A stretch of 64,000 bases of DNA from Flavipsychrobacter sp. (lineage in GTDB: Bacteria; Bacteroidota; Bacteroidia; Chitinophagales; Chitinophagaceae), in the NCBI GenBank assembly GCA_031292525.1, contig JARLGY010000045.1:265964-329963 (forward strand), written 5' to 3'. The translations under genes and the position numbers were made by a program. The notes beneath the pieces were generated by a model. The model was not told the DNA's origin and made no database searches. It saw only the letters and a list, made by a program, of their open reading frames with translations. Of this stretch, positions 18,301 to 25,471 are shown in pieces. The first letter of the stretch is position 1. Every line of letters begins with the position of its first letter.

Positions 18301-18308
18301 TATTTTTG
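18301..18308 (+). promoter_or_regulatory. TAnnTTTG promoter element (biotin carrier gene)
   Basis: TATTTTTG matches the -7 consensus and ends 28 nt before the ATG at 18337. It excludes the longer frame starting at 18262. Confidence 0.55.
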
Positions 18309-18336
18309 CCCATTATCAAAATTCCAACAACCATTT

Positions 18337-18837
18337 ATGTTGCAGGTAACAGTAAATGAACATAATTCTTTTTCAGTAGCACAAGGCGAAGACGGATGGT
18401 CTTTGAACAACGAACCGGTAATGCTGGATGTGCGCAACAGGCCTAATGGTCTCATTAGCGTTTTGCTCAATGGCAAAAGCTATACTGCCATTCTGGAGAA
18501 TATTGATACAAAGAATAAAGAGTTGACGCTTACCATAAATGGCCAGACTTTTAAAAGCACTATCAAAGAGCCCATAGACCTATTGCTTACCAGCATGGGG
18601 CTGGATCTGAAAGCTATGCAAAAGGCTGAGCCGGTAAAAGCGCCTATGCCTGGTATGATATTAAAGATATTGGTAGAGCAAGGTCAGGTGATAAATAAAG
18701 GTGACGGCATGCTGATACTTGAAGCCATGAAAATGGAAAACATAATAAAAGCAACCGGTACCGCCACTGTAAAAAATATAAAGGTAACAGAACGTACTGC
18801 AGTTGAAAAAGGTGCTGTATTGATAGAATTAGAATAA
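18337..18837 (+). CDS. Biotin carboxyl carrier protein / biotin-lipoyl domain protein
   Basis: A 166-aa protein. The C-terminal biotinyl domain contains APMPGMI and the biotin attachment motif EAMKMEN with Lys at residue 132, 34 residues from the C-terminus as usual. The N-terminal half is a beta-rich region similar to the C-terminal BT-type domain of propionyl- or acyl-CoA carboxylase alpha chains, so this is probably the separate carrier subunit of an acyl-CoA carboxylase or decarboxylase. No biotin carboxylase or carboxyltransferase gene is adjacent; the partners must be encoded elsewhere. The next gene begins 2 bp after the stop codon. Confidence 0.85.
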   Translation: MLQVTVNEHNSFSVAQGEDGWSLNNEPVMLDVRNRPNGLISVLLNGKSYTAILENIDTKNKELTLTINGQTFKSTIKEPIDLLLTSMGLDLKAMQKAEPVKAPMPGMILKILVEQGQVINKGDGMLILEAMKMENIIKATGTATVKNIKVTERTAVEKGAVLIELE

Positions 18838-18839
18838 GC

Positions 18840-19835
18840 ATGCTATTTACATACAAACTAAATTACCTTTTACTGCTTGCCGTTTTGTTCTGCCATTCCG
18901 CAATGGCACAAACCTTTTCTTACTTGTATATACAAGGCGATAAAGAAACGCCCATCTATGTAAAGATGGAAGACGAAATGCAACCCCGTTATGGCAAAAA
19001 CTATTGCATTATCTCCCAGTTAGCACCCGGCCCTGTACACATACAGGTATTGTTCCAGCAAAACGTTTACCCTCCACAGAATTTCCTTATACAAGTACCA
19101 GAAAACAGCTACCGTGGATTTATTGTCACCCACAAAGGAGATGATTTTGCGCTGTACGACCTGCAACAAAAAATATACATTCCCGCCGGCAACAGCATTG
19201 CAAGTGCTGCTGCGCCTGCAACACCTCGTCAGGCAGCTACAGAGTCAGCTGACCCCATAGTTAACACACCTGCTATAGCGGTTGTTACCGAACCTTCAGT
19301 TTCAATCTCGGCAACTACTGCTGTAGCTTCTCCCGCAATAGAGCCTATTTCACCTACGAGAAATGAGATTGCGGCACGCAAAGCACACATAGACAGTCTT
19401 GTAGCTGTAGCAAACACTAAAAAAACAAAAAAAGGAAATACTCAGCCACAATTCATTGATAATATGGTGCTGGATAATGAACGTACACCTCAAAAAGGCA
19501 CTTATACCATCGTTACTAATGGGGAACCGCCTCCTGTTATTACCAACAGCGATTGCCCTACTCCACTAGACAACAACACATTTGAGGACATGTATTTGCA
19601 CATGACCCAGAAACAAGGTGATGAAAGACTCAAATTTCTGATGCAAAACAGTAAACATTGCTTTAGTTGCAATCAAGTATATATACTAGCCAAAGAATTA
19701 GATAAAGACCAGCAGCGATACTCTTTCTTGAAACATATCTACCCCAGGGTCACCGATCAGGCCAATTTCAAATCAATGCAAAATCTGTTTACAAGTGCAG
19801 AATGGGAAAGCTATTTTCTGCTCATTGTCCAATAA
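18840..19835 (+). CDS. Secreted DUF4476-like protein
   Basis: A 331-aa exported protein with a signal peptide ending in AMAQ. Residues about 25-110 form a beta-rich module (LYIQGDKETPIYVKMEDEM...), residues about 120-190 are an Ala/Pro/Thr/Val-rich linker, and the last about 95 residues match the DUF4476 pattern: C-x-x-P....F..M...Q..DERLKFL, HCFSCNQVYILAKELDKDQQRYSFLKHIY and a DQANF block. It starts 2 bp after the biotin carrier gene, so the two are co-transcribed, an odd pairing of a cytoplasmic carrier with an exported protein. Its overall plan (N-terminal beta module, linker, DUF4476) is the same as the protein at 8663, so the two are likely paralogues. Function unknown. Confidence 0.75.
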   Translation: MLFTYKLNYLLLLAVLFCHSAMAQTFSYLYIQGDKETPIYVKMEDEMQPRYGKNYCIISQLAPGPVHIQVLFQQNVYPPQNFLIQVPENSYRGFIVTHKGDDFALYDLQQKIYIPAGNSIASAAAPATPRQAATESADPIVNTPAIAVVTEPSVSISATTAVASPAIEPISPTRNEIAARKAHIDSLVAVANTKKTKKGNTQPQFIDNMVLDNERTPQKGTYTIVTNGEPPPVITNSDCPTPLDNNTFEDMYLHMTQKQGDERLKFLMQNSKHCFSCNQVYILAKELDKDQQRYSFLKHIYPRVTDQANFKSMQNLFTSAEWESYFLLIVQ

Positions 19836-19846
19836 CATTCAATCAG

Positions 19847-20368
19847 ATGAAAAGATCCCTTATTTTATTCCTTATCTGTTCTACTCTCTTTTCCTGCAAA
19901 CCAGATAGGAAAGCAATGCTTGAACGTACCTGGCGGGCAGATGTGCTCAACAATCCGCAAATGGACGAAATGATGAGGAACGGACAAATGTTTATAGATA
20001 CAGTAGGCGCTCATACAGACGCTGGCACCAATGTAATCTTATATGGTACCACTAATATGGATAGCCTGAAGAAAGGGCTGCAGTTGCAATTAGATAGTGT
20101 AAAAAACATGCAGCAAAGTGCAGTACAGCAAACTGTATTTACCTTCCGCAAAGACGGGGTGGCTATACTACAGTTTAATGGCAATACCGATTCATCCAAG
20201 TGGTATTTTGACGATCAGGGAGCTATTATATTGGATGAAATGAGAGAAAAAGGTGCAGGAGATAAAATAAAAATGGAAATAGTATCACTCAGTGATACCG
20301 CATTAAAATTAAATTTCCAGGAAAATGAAACAAATAGCGTGGTAACCTTTCATCCAGATACAAAATAA
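19847..20368 (+). CDS. Lipocalin-like lipoprotein of unknown function
   Basis: A 173-aa lipoprotein; the start at 19847 gives a short signal peptide with lipobox LFSC, and the longer frame from 19802 overlaps the preceding gene. The mature part has the order typical of lipocalin-like Bacteroidota lipoproteins: a W in the first strand (RTWRAD), then TFRKDGVAILQFNG, a SSKWYFDDQGAIIL strand and a late SLSDTALKLNF strand. I do not recognise a specific family and no activity can be assigned. It lies 11 bp after the DUF4476-like gene and is probably the third gene of that transcript. Confidence 0.75.
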   Translation: MKRSLILFLICSTLFSCKPDRKAMLERTWRADVLNNPQMDEMMRNGQMFIDTVGAHTDAGTNVILYGTTNMDSLKKGLQLQLDSVKNMQQSAVQQTVFTFRKDGVAILQFNGNTDSSKWYFDDQGAIILDEMREKGAGDKIKMEIVSLSDTALKLNFQENETNSVVTFHPDTK

Positions 20369-20440
20369 TCGCTGTTATGATTATATTTGCTGGCACTTTG
20401 CAAAAACCATTGATAATTTTTTAATTCTTTAAATAAAATT

Positions 20441-21424
20441 ATGCGTAGTATACCATTACGTCAAGCCTTACGTGAAGCCATGGAAGAAGAGATGCGTCGC
20501 GATCCGCGCGTATTCCTGATGGGCGAAGAAGTAGCACAATATAATGGAGCTTACAAAGTAAGCCAGGGCATGCTAGACGAATTTGGCGCTAAGCGTGTTA
20601 TAGATACACCTATTACCGAACTTGGCTTTGCTGCCGTAGGCGTTGGTGCAGCTATGAATAACACTCGCCCTATTATTGAATTTATGACTTGGAACTTTGC
20701 CGAATTAGCTATTGACCAAGTGGTAAACCATGCTGCAAAAACATATTCAATGAGTGGCGGACAGTTTACTTGTCCTATAGTTTTTCGTGGTCCAAACGGT
20801 TCAGCAGGTCAGTTGGGCGCACAGCATTCGCAGGCTTTCGAAAACTGGTATGCAAACGTACCAGGCCTTAAGGTTATATCTACCTGCGATCCTTATGATG
20901 CAAAGGGACTGATGAAGTCTGCTATTAGAGATGAAGATCCCGTTGTTTTTATGGAATCTGAATCAGCTTATGGTGATCTTGGTGAAGTTCCTGAAGAGGA
21001 ATATCTGATACCTATTGGTAAGGCTGCTGTAAAACGTGCCGGTACAGATGTTACTGTTGTGTCTTACAACAAAATGATGAAGGTTGCTATGGGCGCGGCT
21101 GAAGAACTTGCTAAGGAAGGAATAAGCGCAGAGGTTATAGATTTGCGCACTATACGCCCACTCGATTGGCAGACCATTGCAGAATCCGTAAAGAAAACAA
21201 ACCGTTTAGTTATAGTTGAAGAACAGTGGCCTTTTGGTAGCATTTCTTCTGAGATCACTTATCGCATACAAAAAGAAGTATTCGATTATCTGGATGCTCC
21301 AATACGCCGTATCACATCGGCTGATGCTAACATGCACTATGCACCAAATCTTGTGGCTCAATTCCTGCCAGATGTGCCACGTACTGTTAAACTGATAAAA
21401 GAAGTAATGTACCTGAAAAAATAG
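20441..21424 (+). CDS. pdhB: Pyruvate dehydrogenase E1 component, beta subunit
   Basis: A 327-aa transketolase-fold subunit. Family segments include RDPRVFLMGEEVAQYNGAYKVSQG, the thiamine-diphosphate-site Glu in DTPITELGFAAVGVGAA, GPNGSAGQLGAQHSQ and the C-terminal EEQWPFGSISSEI. With an alpha subunit it decarboxylates pyruvate and acetylates the lipoyl group of E2. The length is typical. No alpha, E2 or E3 gene is adjacent; the gene stands alone and is followed by a strong terminator. The related 2-oxoisovalerate E1 beta cannot be wholly excluded, but the segments match PdhB best. Confidence 0.93.
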   Translation: MRSIPLRQALREAMEEEMRRDPRVFLMGEEVAQYNGAYKVSQGMLDEFGAKRVIDTPITELGFAAVGVGAAMNNTRPIIEFMTWNFAELAIDQVVNHAAKTYSMSGGQFTCPIVFRGPNGSAGQLGAQHSQAFENWYANVPGLKVISTCDPYDAKGLMKSAIRDEDPVVFMESESAYGDLGEVPEEEYLIPIGKAAVKRAGTDVTVVSYNKMMKVAMGAAEELAKEGISAEVIDLRTIRPLDWQTIAESVKKTNRLVIVEEQWPFGSISSEITYRIQKEVFDYLDAPIRRITSADANMHYAPNLVAQFLPDVPRTVKLIKEVMYLKK

Positions 21425-21446
21425 TACTGACTTTACATATACTTAC

Positions 21447-21485
21447 ATACCCCTTGTGCTATATGCAAGGGGTATTTTTTTCTAT
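21447..21485 (+). terminator. Rho-independent terminator of pdhB
   Basis: A 10-bp perfect stem ATACCCCTTG/CAAGGGGTAT with a 9-nt loop is followed by seven T residues, 23 bp after the pdhB stop codon. Confidence 0.9.
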
Positions 21486-21516
21486 ACCCCTGCCACGTTT
21501 TCTTACGGTATCAACC

Positions 21517-21524
21517 TATATTTG
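21517..21524 (+). promoter_or_regulatory. TAnnTTTG promoter element with nearly leaderless start
   Basis: TATATTTG matches the -7 consensus and ends only 8 nt before the ATG at 21533, predicting a transcript with almost no 5' leader. Confidence 0.6.
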
Positions 21525-21532
21525 GCCTCGTT

Positions 21533-22795
21533 ATGACCACCACCCAACTTAAAACTTCAGTGATCATTATAGGCGCAGGCCCTGCCGGAGCAGGTACTTC
21601 GTTCTTTTTATCCAATTCAGGTATACCCCATATTGTAATCGATAAAGAAACTTTTCCACGCGATAAAGTATGCGGTGACGCGTGTAGTGGCAAAACCGCA
21701 TTGGTCATAAGACGGGCAAACCCTGAATGGCTGGACGAAATACTGGCTAATGAACAGGAGTTTACACCTTCATGGGGCATAACTTTCGTAGCCCCAAATG
21801 GTAAACCACTCGATATACCCTTTACCAACAAACGCACTCCTGAAACCAAAGCGCCTGGATTTACTGTACCGCGCATGGATTTCGACTACTTTCTCTTTCA
21901 GAAAATGCAGTTGTCTGAGCACTGCACCATATTTCAGAAAAGCAAGGTTACAAGTATAGAAGATTTGGGTAAGGATGGGGTACGTGTATTGATGACACAC
22001 AATAATGAGCAATATGAAATTACAGCTCCCCTTATTGTGGGTGCCGACGGCGACAAAAGCATGGTGCGCAAAAAATACATCAATAGTGATGTTTCGGACA
22101 AAGCATATTGTGTAGGCCTACGTGGATATTATGAGGGCGTAGCAGATCTTAAAGCCGATAACTATATAGAACTGCATTTCTTACCCGAAATGTTGCCTGG
22201 TTATTTATGGATATTCCCGCTACCTAATGGAAAGGCAAATGTAGGAGTGGGCATACTGTCAGAAAAAATAAGGAGTAAAAAAATAAACCTTCGCGAGCAG
22301 ATGCTCTACGCGCTAAAAACCAATCCTGAAATAAGCCGCAGGTTTGCCAACGCAAAACTGGTAGACAAGATACAGGGTTGGGGACTTCCTCTTGCCATGA
22401 ACAGGGATGCTATGTCGGGCGATAACTTTATCCTTACAGGTGATGCTGCATGCCTTGTTGACCCTTTTAGTGGCGAAGGCATAGGCAACGCACTGTACAG
22501 CGGTATGCTGGCTGCGGCAGCTATAAAACAAGCTATAGAACAAAACAATTTTACCGGCGCCTTCTTTAAAGAAACATACGACGATGTAGTGTGGAAACGA
22601 CTAGGTGATGAATTTAAGATAAGCGCTACACTACAACGTTTGTGCAATTATCCATGGCTATTCAATTTTGTAGTAAACAAAGCTTATAAAAGCGCTTCCC
22701 TACGCAATACCATCAGTTGTATGTTCACAGATATGGATTTGCGCGACCAGTTGAGCAATCCCATGTTTTATCTTCGCATACTTTTTAACCGCTAA
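21533..22795 (+). CDS. Geranylgeranyl reductase-family FAD-dependent oxidoreductase
   Basis: A 420-aa flavoprotein of the PHBH-fold geranylgeranyl-reductase group. The FAD dinucleotide motif IIIGAGPAGAGTSFFL is at residues about 11-26, followed by IDKETFPRDKVCGDACSGK, in which the KxCGD motif is typical of the family. VGADGDKS and GDAACLVDPFSGEGIGNALYSG (the FAD pyrophosphate/ribityl contacts) come later. Such enzymes saturate isoprenoid double bonds of lipids, quinones or pigments; halogenase-type relatives exist, but the tryptophan-halogenase motif is absent. In Bacteroidota menaquinone or carotenoid chains are plausible substrates, which is inference. A MarR-type regulator follows 92 bp downstream. 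Confidence 0.88.
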   Translation: MTTTQLKTSVIIIGAGPAGAGTSFFLSNSGIPHIVIDKETFPRDKVCGDACSGKTALVIRRANPEWLDEILANEQEFTPSWGITFVAPNGKPLDIPFTNKRTPETKAPGFTVPRMDFDYFLFQKMQLSEHCTIFQKSKVTSIEDLGKDGVRVLMTHNNEQYEITAPLIVGADGDKSMVRKKYINSDVSDKAYCVGLRGYYEGVADLKADNYIELHFLPEMLPGYLWIFPLPNGKANVGVGILSEKIRSKKINLREQMLYALKTNPEISRRFANAKLVDKIQGWGLPLAMNRDAMSGDNFILTGDAACLVDPFSGEGIGNALYSGMLAAAAIKQAIEQNNFTGAFFKETYDDVVWKRLGDEFKISATLQRLCNYPWLFNFVVNKAYKSASLRNTISCMFTDMDLRDQLSNPMFYLRILFNR

Positions 22796-22835
22796 TTATA
22801 GTTTCCGTTTATCGCCTTTGCGTGTTTATCTGTAC

Positions 22836-22873
22836 AAGGATATAATAGTTTGTACCTAAACTATTATATCCTT
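22836..22873. promoter_or_regulatory. 38-bp palindrome, probable MarR operator
   Basis: Two perfect 16-nt arms, AAGGATATAATAGTTT and its exact reverse complement, flank the 6-nt centre GTACCT. The right arm abuts, by one base, the TAACTTTA promoter element at 22873-22880, and the ATG of the MarR gene follows at 22888, so a protein bound here would block the marR promoter. Autorepression is inferred. It could alternatively act as a terminator hairpin for the flavoprotein gene, but the stem is AT-rich and has no T-tract. Confidence 0.7.
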
Positions 22874-22880
22874 AACTTTA
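22873..22880 (+). promoter_or_regulatory. TAnnTTTA promoter element (marR)
   Basis: TAACTTTA differs from TAnnTTTG only in the last base and ends 7 nt before the start codon. It overlaps the end of the operator-like palindrome. Confidence 0.5.
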
Positions 22881-22887
22881 TACAAGA

Positions 22888-23328
22888 ATGGTGAATACAG
22901 AATATGATATTGTAGCATCTTTTACAAGAGAGATCACACGCGTCAACCTTGCCTTCAAACAGCATATACAGCTAAAACTTCGCCAAAATAATATTGATCT
23001 TACGTTCGAAATGCTCTCAGTGCTGAGTTGTTTGTGGGAGCAGGATGGCATAAATCAGCAAGAAATAGCCAATATAACAGTAAAAGATAAAGCCAGCATG
23101 ACTTACTTGTTGGATAATCTTACCAAACGTGAGTTAGTTTATCGTCAGGAAGATGACACTGACAGGCGCAACAAGAAAGTGTACCTTACGAGTAAGGGCA
23201 AAGAGCTCAGAGTGCAAATACAACCATGGGTAACCGAAATGTTTGGCATGGTAGGCAATAACCTGCCAGCAGATTCTGTAAAATCGCTAACCCAAACACT
23301 GGAAAAAATTAGAGAGAATTTGCGTTAA
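22888..23328 (+). CDS. MarR-family transcriptional regulator
   Basis: A 146-aa winged-helix regulator. The recognition-helix region reads INQQEIANITVKDKASMTYLLDNLTKREL and the wing carries the MarR signature DDTDRRNKKVYLTSKGKEL. N- and C-terminal helices form the dimerisation region. MarR proteins usually repress their own gene and a neighbouring pump or enzyme and are released by a small ligand. A 38-bp palindrome covering its promoter is the likely operator. The adjacent candidates for co-regulation are the upstream flavoprotein and the downstream Usp gene; neither has a second copy of the palindrome that I could see. Confidence 0.92.
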   Translation: MVNTEYDIVASFTREITRVNLAFKQHIQLKLRQNNIDLTFEMLSVLSCLWEQDGINQQEIANITVKDKASMTYLLDNLTKRELVYRQEDDTDRRNKKVYLTSKGKELRVQIQPWVTEMFGMVGNNLPADSVKSLTQTLEKIRENLR

Positions 23329-23396
23329 TTTTTTTTTGAATAATTAGTAAAGAATTAAACAGTATAACATTTATCTAACTAACAAAAAATTGTCTT

Positions 23397-24215
23397 ATGA
23401 AACCATCAATGATCGTAACAACAGACTTTACAGAATCATCAGCCAACGCTCTTGACTACGTTTCCACTACAGCTATAAACAGGTATAACATCATCCTGGT
23501 CCATATCTATACTATGCCCATCAGTTATTCAGCAGAGGGTCTGGCGCTTACCACTGTTGATGACTACATACGCAATGCTGATATAAAAATTCATGAAGAA
23601 GCTGCCAGAGTATGTTCTGCCCACCCCGATCTTCAAATAGAAACAAAGGTAATAGTTGGCGGATTCTTGCAATCTTTAAGAGATATTATAAAAGAATTAC
23701 ATCCAGACGCTGTAGTGATGGGAGCGCTAAAAGACTATGCTGATCTGGGTACATGGGATAACGAAGTGCTGGATGCACTTACAGGACTGCCAATACCTGT
23801 ACTCATTGTACCACACCACTTCAAAAGCACTACTATACGTAACATCGGGTTCGCCAGCGATTATCGTACAACTAATAGCGTAGATCAGGTAAGTTTCGTT
23901 AAAAGAATAATTAAAGATACAGGAGCGCAATTGCATGTCATTCACATCTCAAGAACTAAACTGCAGTACGATGAAGTAAAACACAAAAATGAGCTAAATC
24001 TGCAAGCGCTGTTGGAAGACGTGCAACCCAAATACTATGCTGCAGAAGACCCGAATGTGATAGACGCCATAGCACGTTATGTAAAAGACCTGCAGTTAGA
24101 TATGATGGTGGTTATACCTCACAGACATGGTTTCTTATATAGCTTGTTTAATCAAAGCCACACTAAGCAATTAGCTAAACTAAACCACCTGCCGGTATTG
24201 GCCCTACACGATTGA
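23397..24215 (+). CDS. Universal stress protein, tandem Usp domains
   Basis: A 272-aa cytoplasmic protein made of two UspA domains (about residues 1-142 and 148-272). Domain 1 begins with the usual MIVTTDFTESSANALDYV and ends in PDAVVMGALKDYADLG...GLPIPVLIVPH; domain 2 begins IRNIGFASDYRTTNSVDQVSF and ends LAKLNHLPVLALHD. The ATP-binding G-2x-G-9x-G(S/T) signature is degenerate in both halves, so ATP binding is doubtful. Tandem Usp proteins are common in Bacteroidota and are linked to stress survival. The upstream 68 bp contain a run of T and no clear promoter element. Confidence 0.88.
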   Translation: MKPSMIVTTDFTESSANALDYVSTTAINRYNIILVHIYTMPISYSAEGLALTTVDDYIRNADIKIHEEAARVCSAHPDLQIETKVIVGGFLQSLRDIIKELHPDAVVMGALKDYADLGTWDNEVLDALTGLPIPVLIVPHHFKSTTIRNIGFASDYRTTNSVDQVSFVKRIIKDTGAQLHVIHISRTKLQYDEVKHKNELNLQALLEDVQPKYYAAEDPNVIDAIARYVKDLQLDMMVVIPHRHGFLYSLFNQSHTKQLAKLNHLPVLALHD

Positions 24216-24217
24216 TC

Positions 24218-24445
24218 TTAGCTAGGCGGATGATTGGAATTTTTTCTTAGGTTCATACCGTAGGTGTAGTTAGTGGAAAGAATAATGTCGTTACAATCAA
24301 AGTGTTTTACTATCCCGTTTTCACTCATTGCAACTACCCAACATGTATTTTGGTGCATACCATAGTCTATAATAAAAATAGCATGTCCCCTCCCTAGCGG
24401 GGTTTCCACCATTATTGTAGGGTCCAGTTGTAATATCATACTCAT
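24218..24445 (-). CDS. Small conserved hypothetical protein
   Basis: A 75-aa protein with the core VETPLGRGHAIFIIDYGMHQNTCWVVAMSENGIVKHFDCNDIILSTNYTYG. I read this as a compact beta-barrel of about five strands: the PLG-G-AIF-IDYG and W-V pattern resembles small Chitinophagaceae proteins of unknown function that I recall, but I cannot name a family. It is encoded opposite to the Usp gene, with only 2 bp between their ends. The ATG at 24445 is the furthest upstream; MILQ two codons on is another option. No promoter box was found. The amino-acid composition looks coding and does not mirror a gene on the other strand. Confidence 0.65.
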   Translation of the reverse strand: MSMILQLDPTIMVETPLGRGHAIFIIDYGMHQNTCWVVAMSENGIVKHFDCNDIILSTNYTYGMNLRKNSNHPPS

Positions 24446-24560
24446 GCACCATGAGTAATTAATACCATGCCATAACAGTATAATAGAAACTAAAAGTGAG
24501 AATCCTAGTTAATCGGGAAAATTATATTAAACCTTACTGCCAAAATTGATTAGAACAGTT

Positions 24561-25436
24561 CTATTCGTTTTCAACCAGTTTCATTAACTGCTGTATTTCA
24601 TGGGCCTTGTCATACTCTTTCCTGTATTGATAACAGAGGCTTAGCTCCTCCAGCATTTTATAAATAATACCGCGGGTAAGTATAGGCGCGAAATACGATT
24701 CATTTTCGTGCGCATTTATCTTCTTCAGATAGTTATTTACGTCCTGGCGATTATATATCATTCCATTTATAGGATCTATAAAAAACTGTATCTGCTGTAT
24801 GCCTTCATTACCTGTACTAAAAAACGAGTATAAAGTGTCTATATACGCGAATATGAATTGGCGGGGAACGTTTACTGCAAATATGGGTATATCAAGCAAT
24901 TCACAAAGCGATAGAAAAAGTACACCTATGGTGTAAGCATTTCCCTGCTTGCTTTCCATTACTTGGTTAATGAAGAAGTATTTAGGATCTCGGTCGGTTA
25001 GCTCATGACCATGTAGTTTATAATAGTTGTACAGTATGCTATTAAACACATTTACCTGCTCAAGAGGAGTAAGGTAATTATTGAGCTCCAGCCATATATT
25101 TCGGCGTACCTGGTCAAATTGCGTAAGCAGTGCAGCTACATTCAGGTCAGGAAACTGGTAACGGGCTACTAATATCGCCCCCCTGAACAGTTCAGGATGT
25201 TCAGCTTTGTTCCACTCCAGAAAATCGTGCTGTAGATCCTGGAAGTGTACCCTGTGTATGAGTAGCTCTATCCGTTCCTGCACCTCCTGGTCAGCTGTGG
25301 TTTCCCACAACTGCTCCAGGTTAGGTATTATATCTTTTCCGTAATCCAGCAGCTTACCGGCAACGGTATCAAATACCTCATCATCGGGGTCATCTATCAA
25401 TCGTAAAAGGGCCGTTATTTCCTTATTGTACTGCAT
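24561..25436 (-). CDS. SirB1/transglutaminase-like family protein
   Basis: A 291-aa protein. Residues about 1-75 form a helical HEAT-like region. The middle segment DRDPKYFFINQVMESKQGNAYTIGVLFLSLCELLDIPIFAVNVPRQFIFAY corresponds to the SirB1/Transglut_core2 core, in which most members have G-N/C-P-I-S-L-S; here the sequence is GNAYTIG and the transglutaminase catalytic Cys is absent, as in the SirB1 subgroup. The C-terminus is a short TPR-like helical pair (YQYRKEYDKAHEIQQLMKLV). SirB1-like proteins have no established activity. It lies 35 bp upstream of topA in the direction opposite to... both genes read leftwards, topA first, so it may be transcribed from the topA promoter. Confidence 0.8.
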   Translation of the reverse strand: MQYNKEITALLRLIDDPDDEVFDTVAGKLLDYGKDIIPNLEQLWETTADQEVQERIELLIHRVHFQDLQHDFLEWNKAEHPELFRGAILVARYQFPDLNVAALLTQFDQVRRNIWLELNNYLTPLEQVNVFNSILYNYYKLHGHELTDRDPKYFFINQVMESKQGNAYTIGVLFLSLCELLDIPIFAVNVPRQFIFAYIDTLYSFFSTGNEGIQQIQFFIDPINGMIYNRQDVNNYLKKINAHENESYFAPILTRGIIYKMLEELSLCYQYRKEYDKAHEIQQLMKLVENE

Positions 25437-25471
25437 ACCTCCTGCCTTTCATCTTCAATGTACAACAATTA

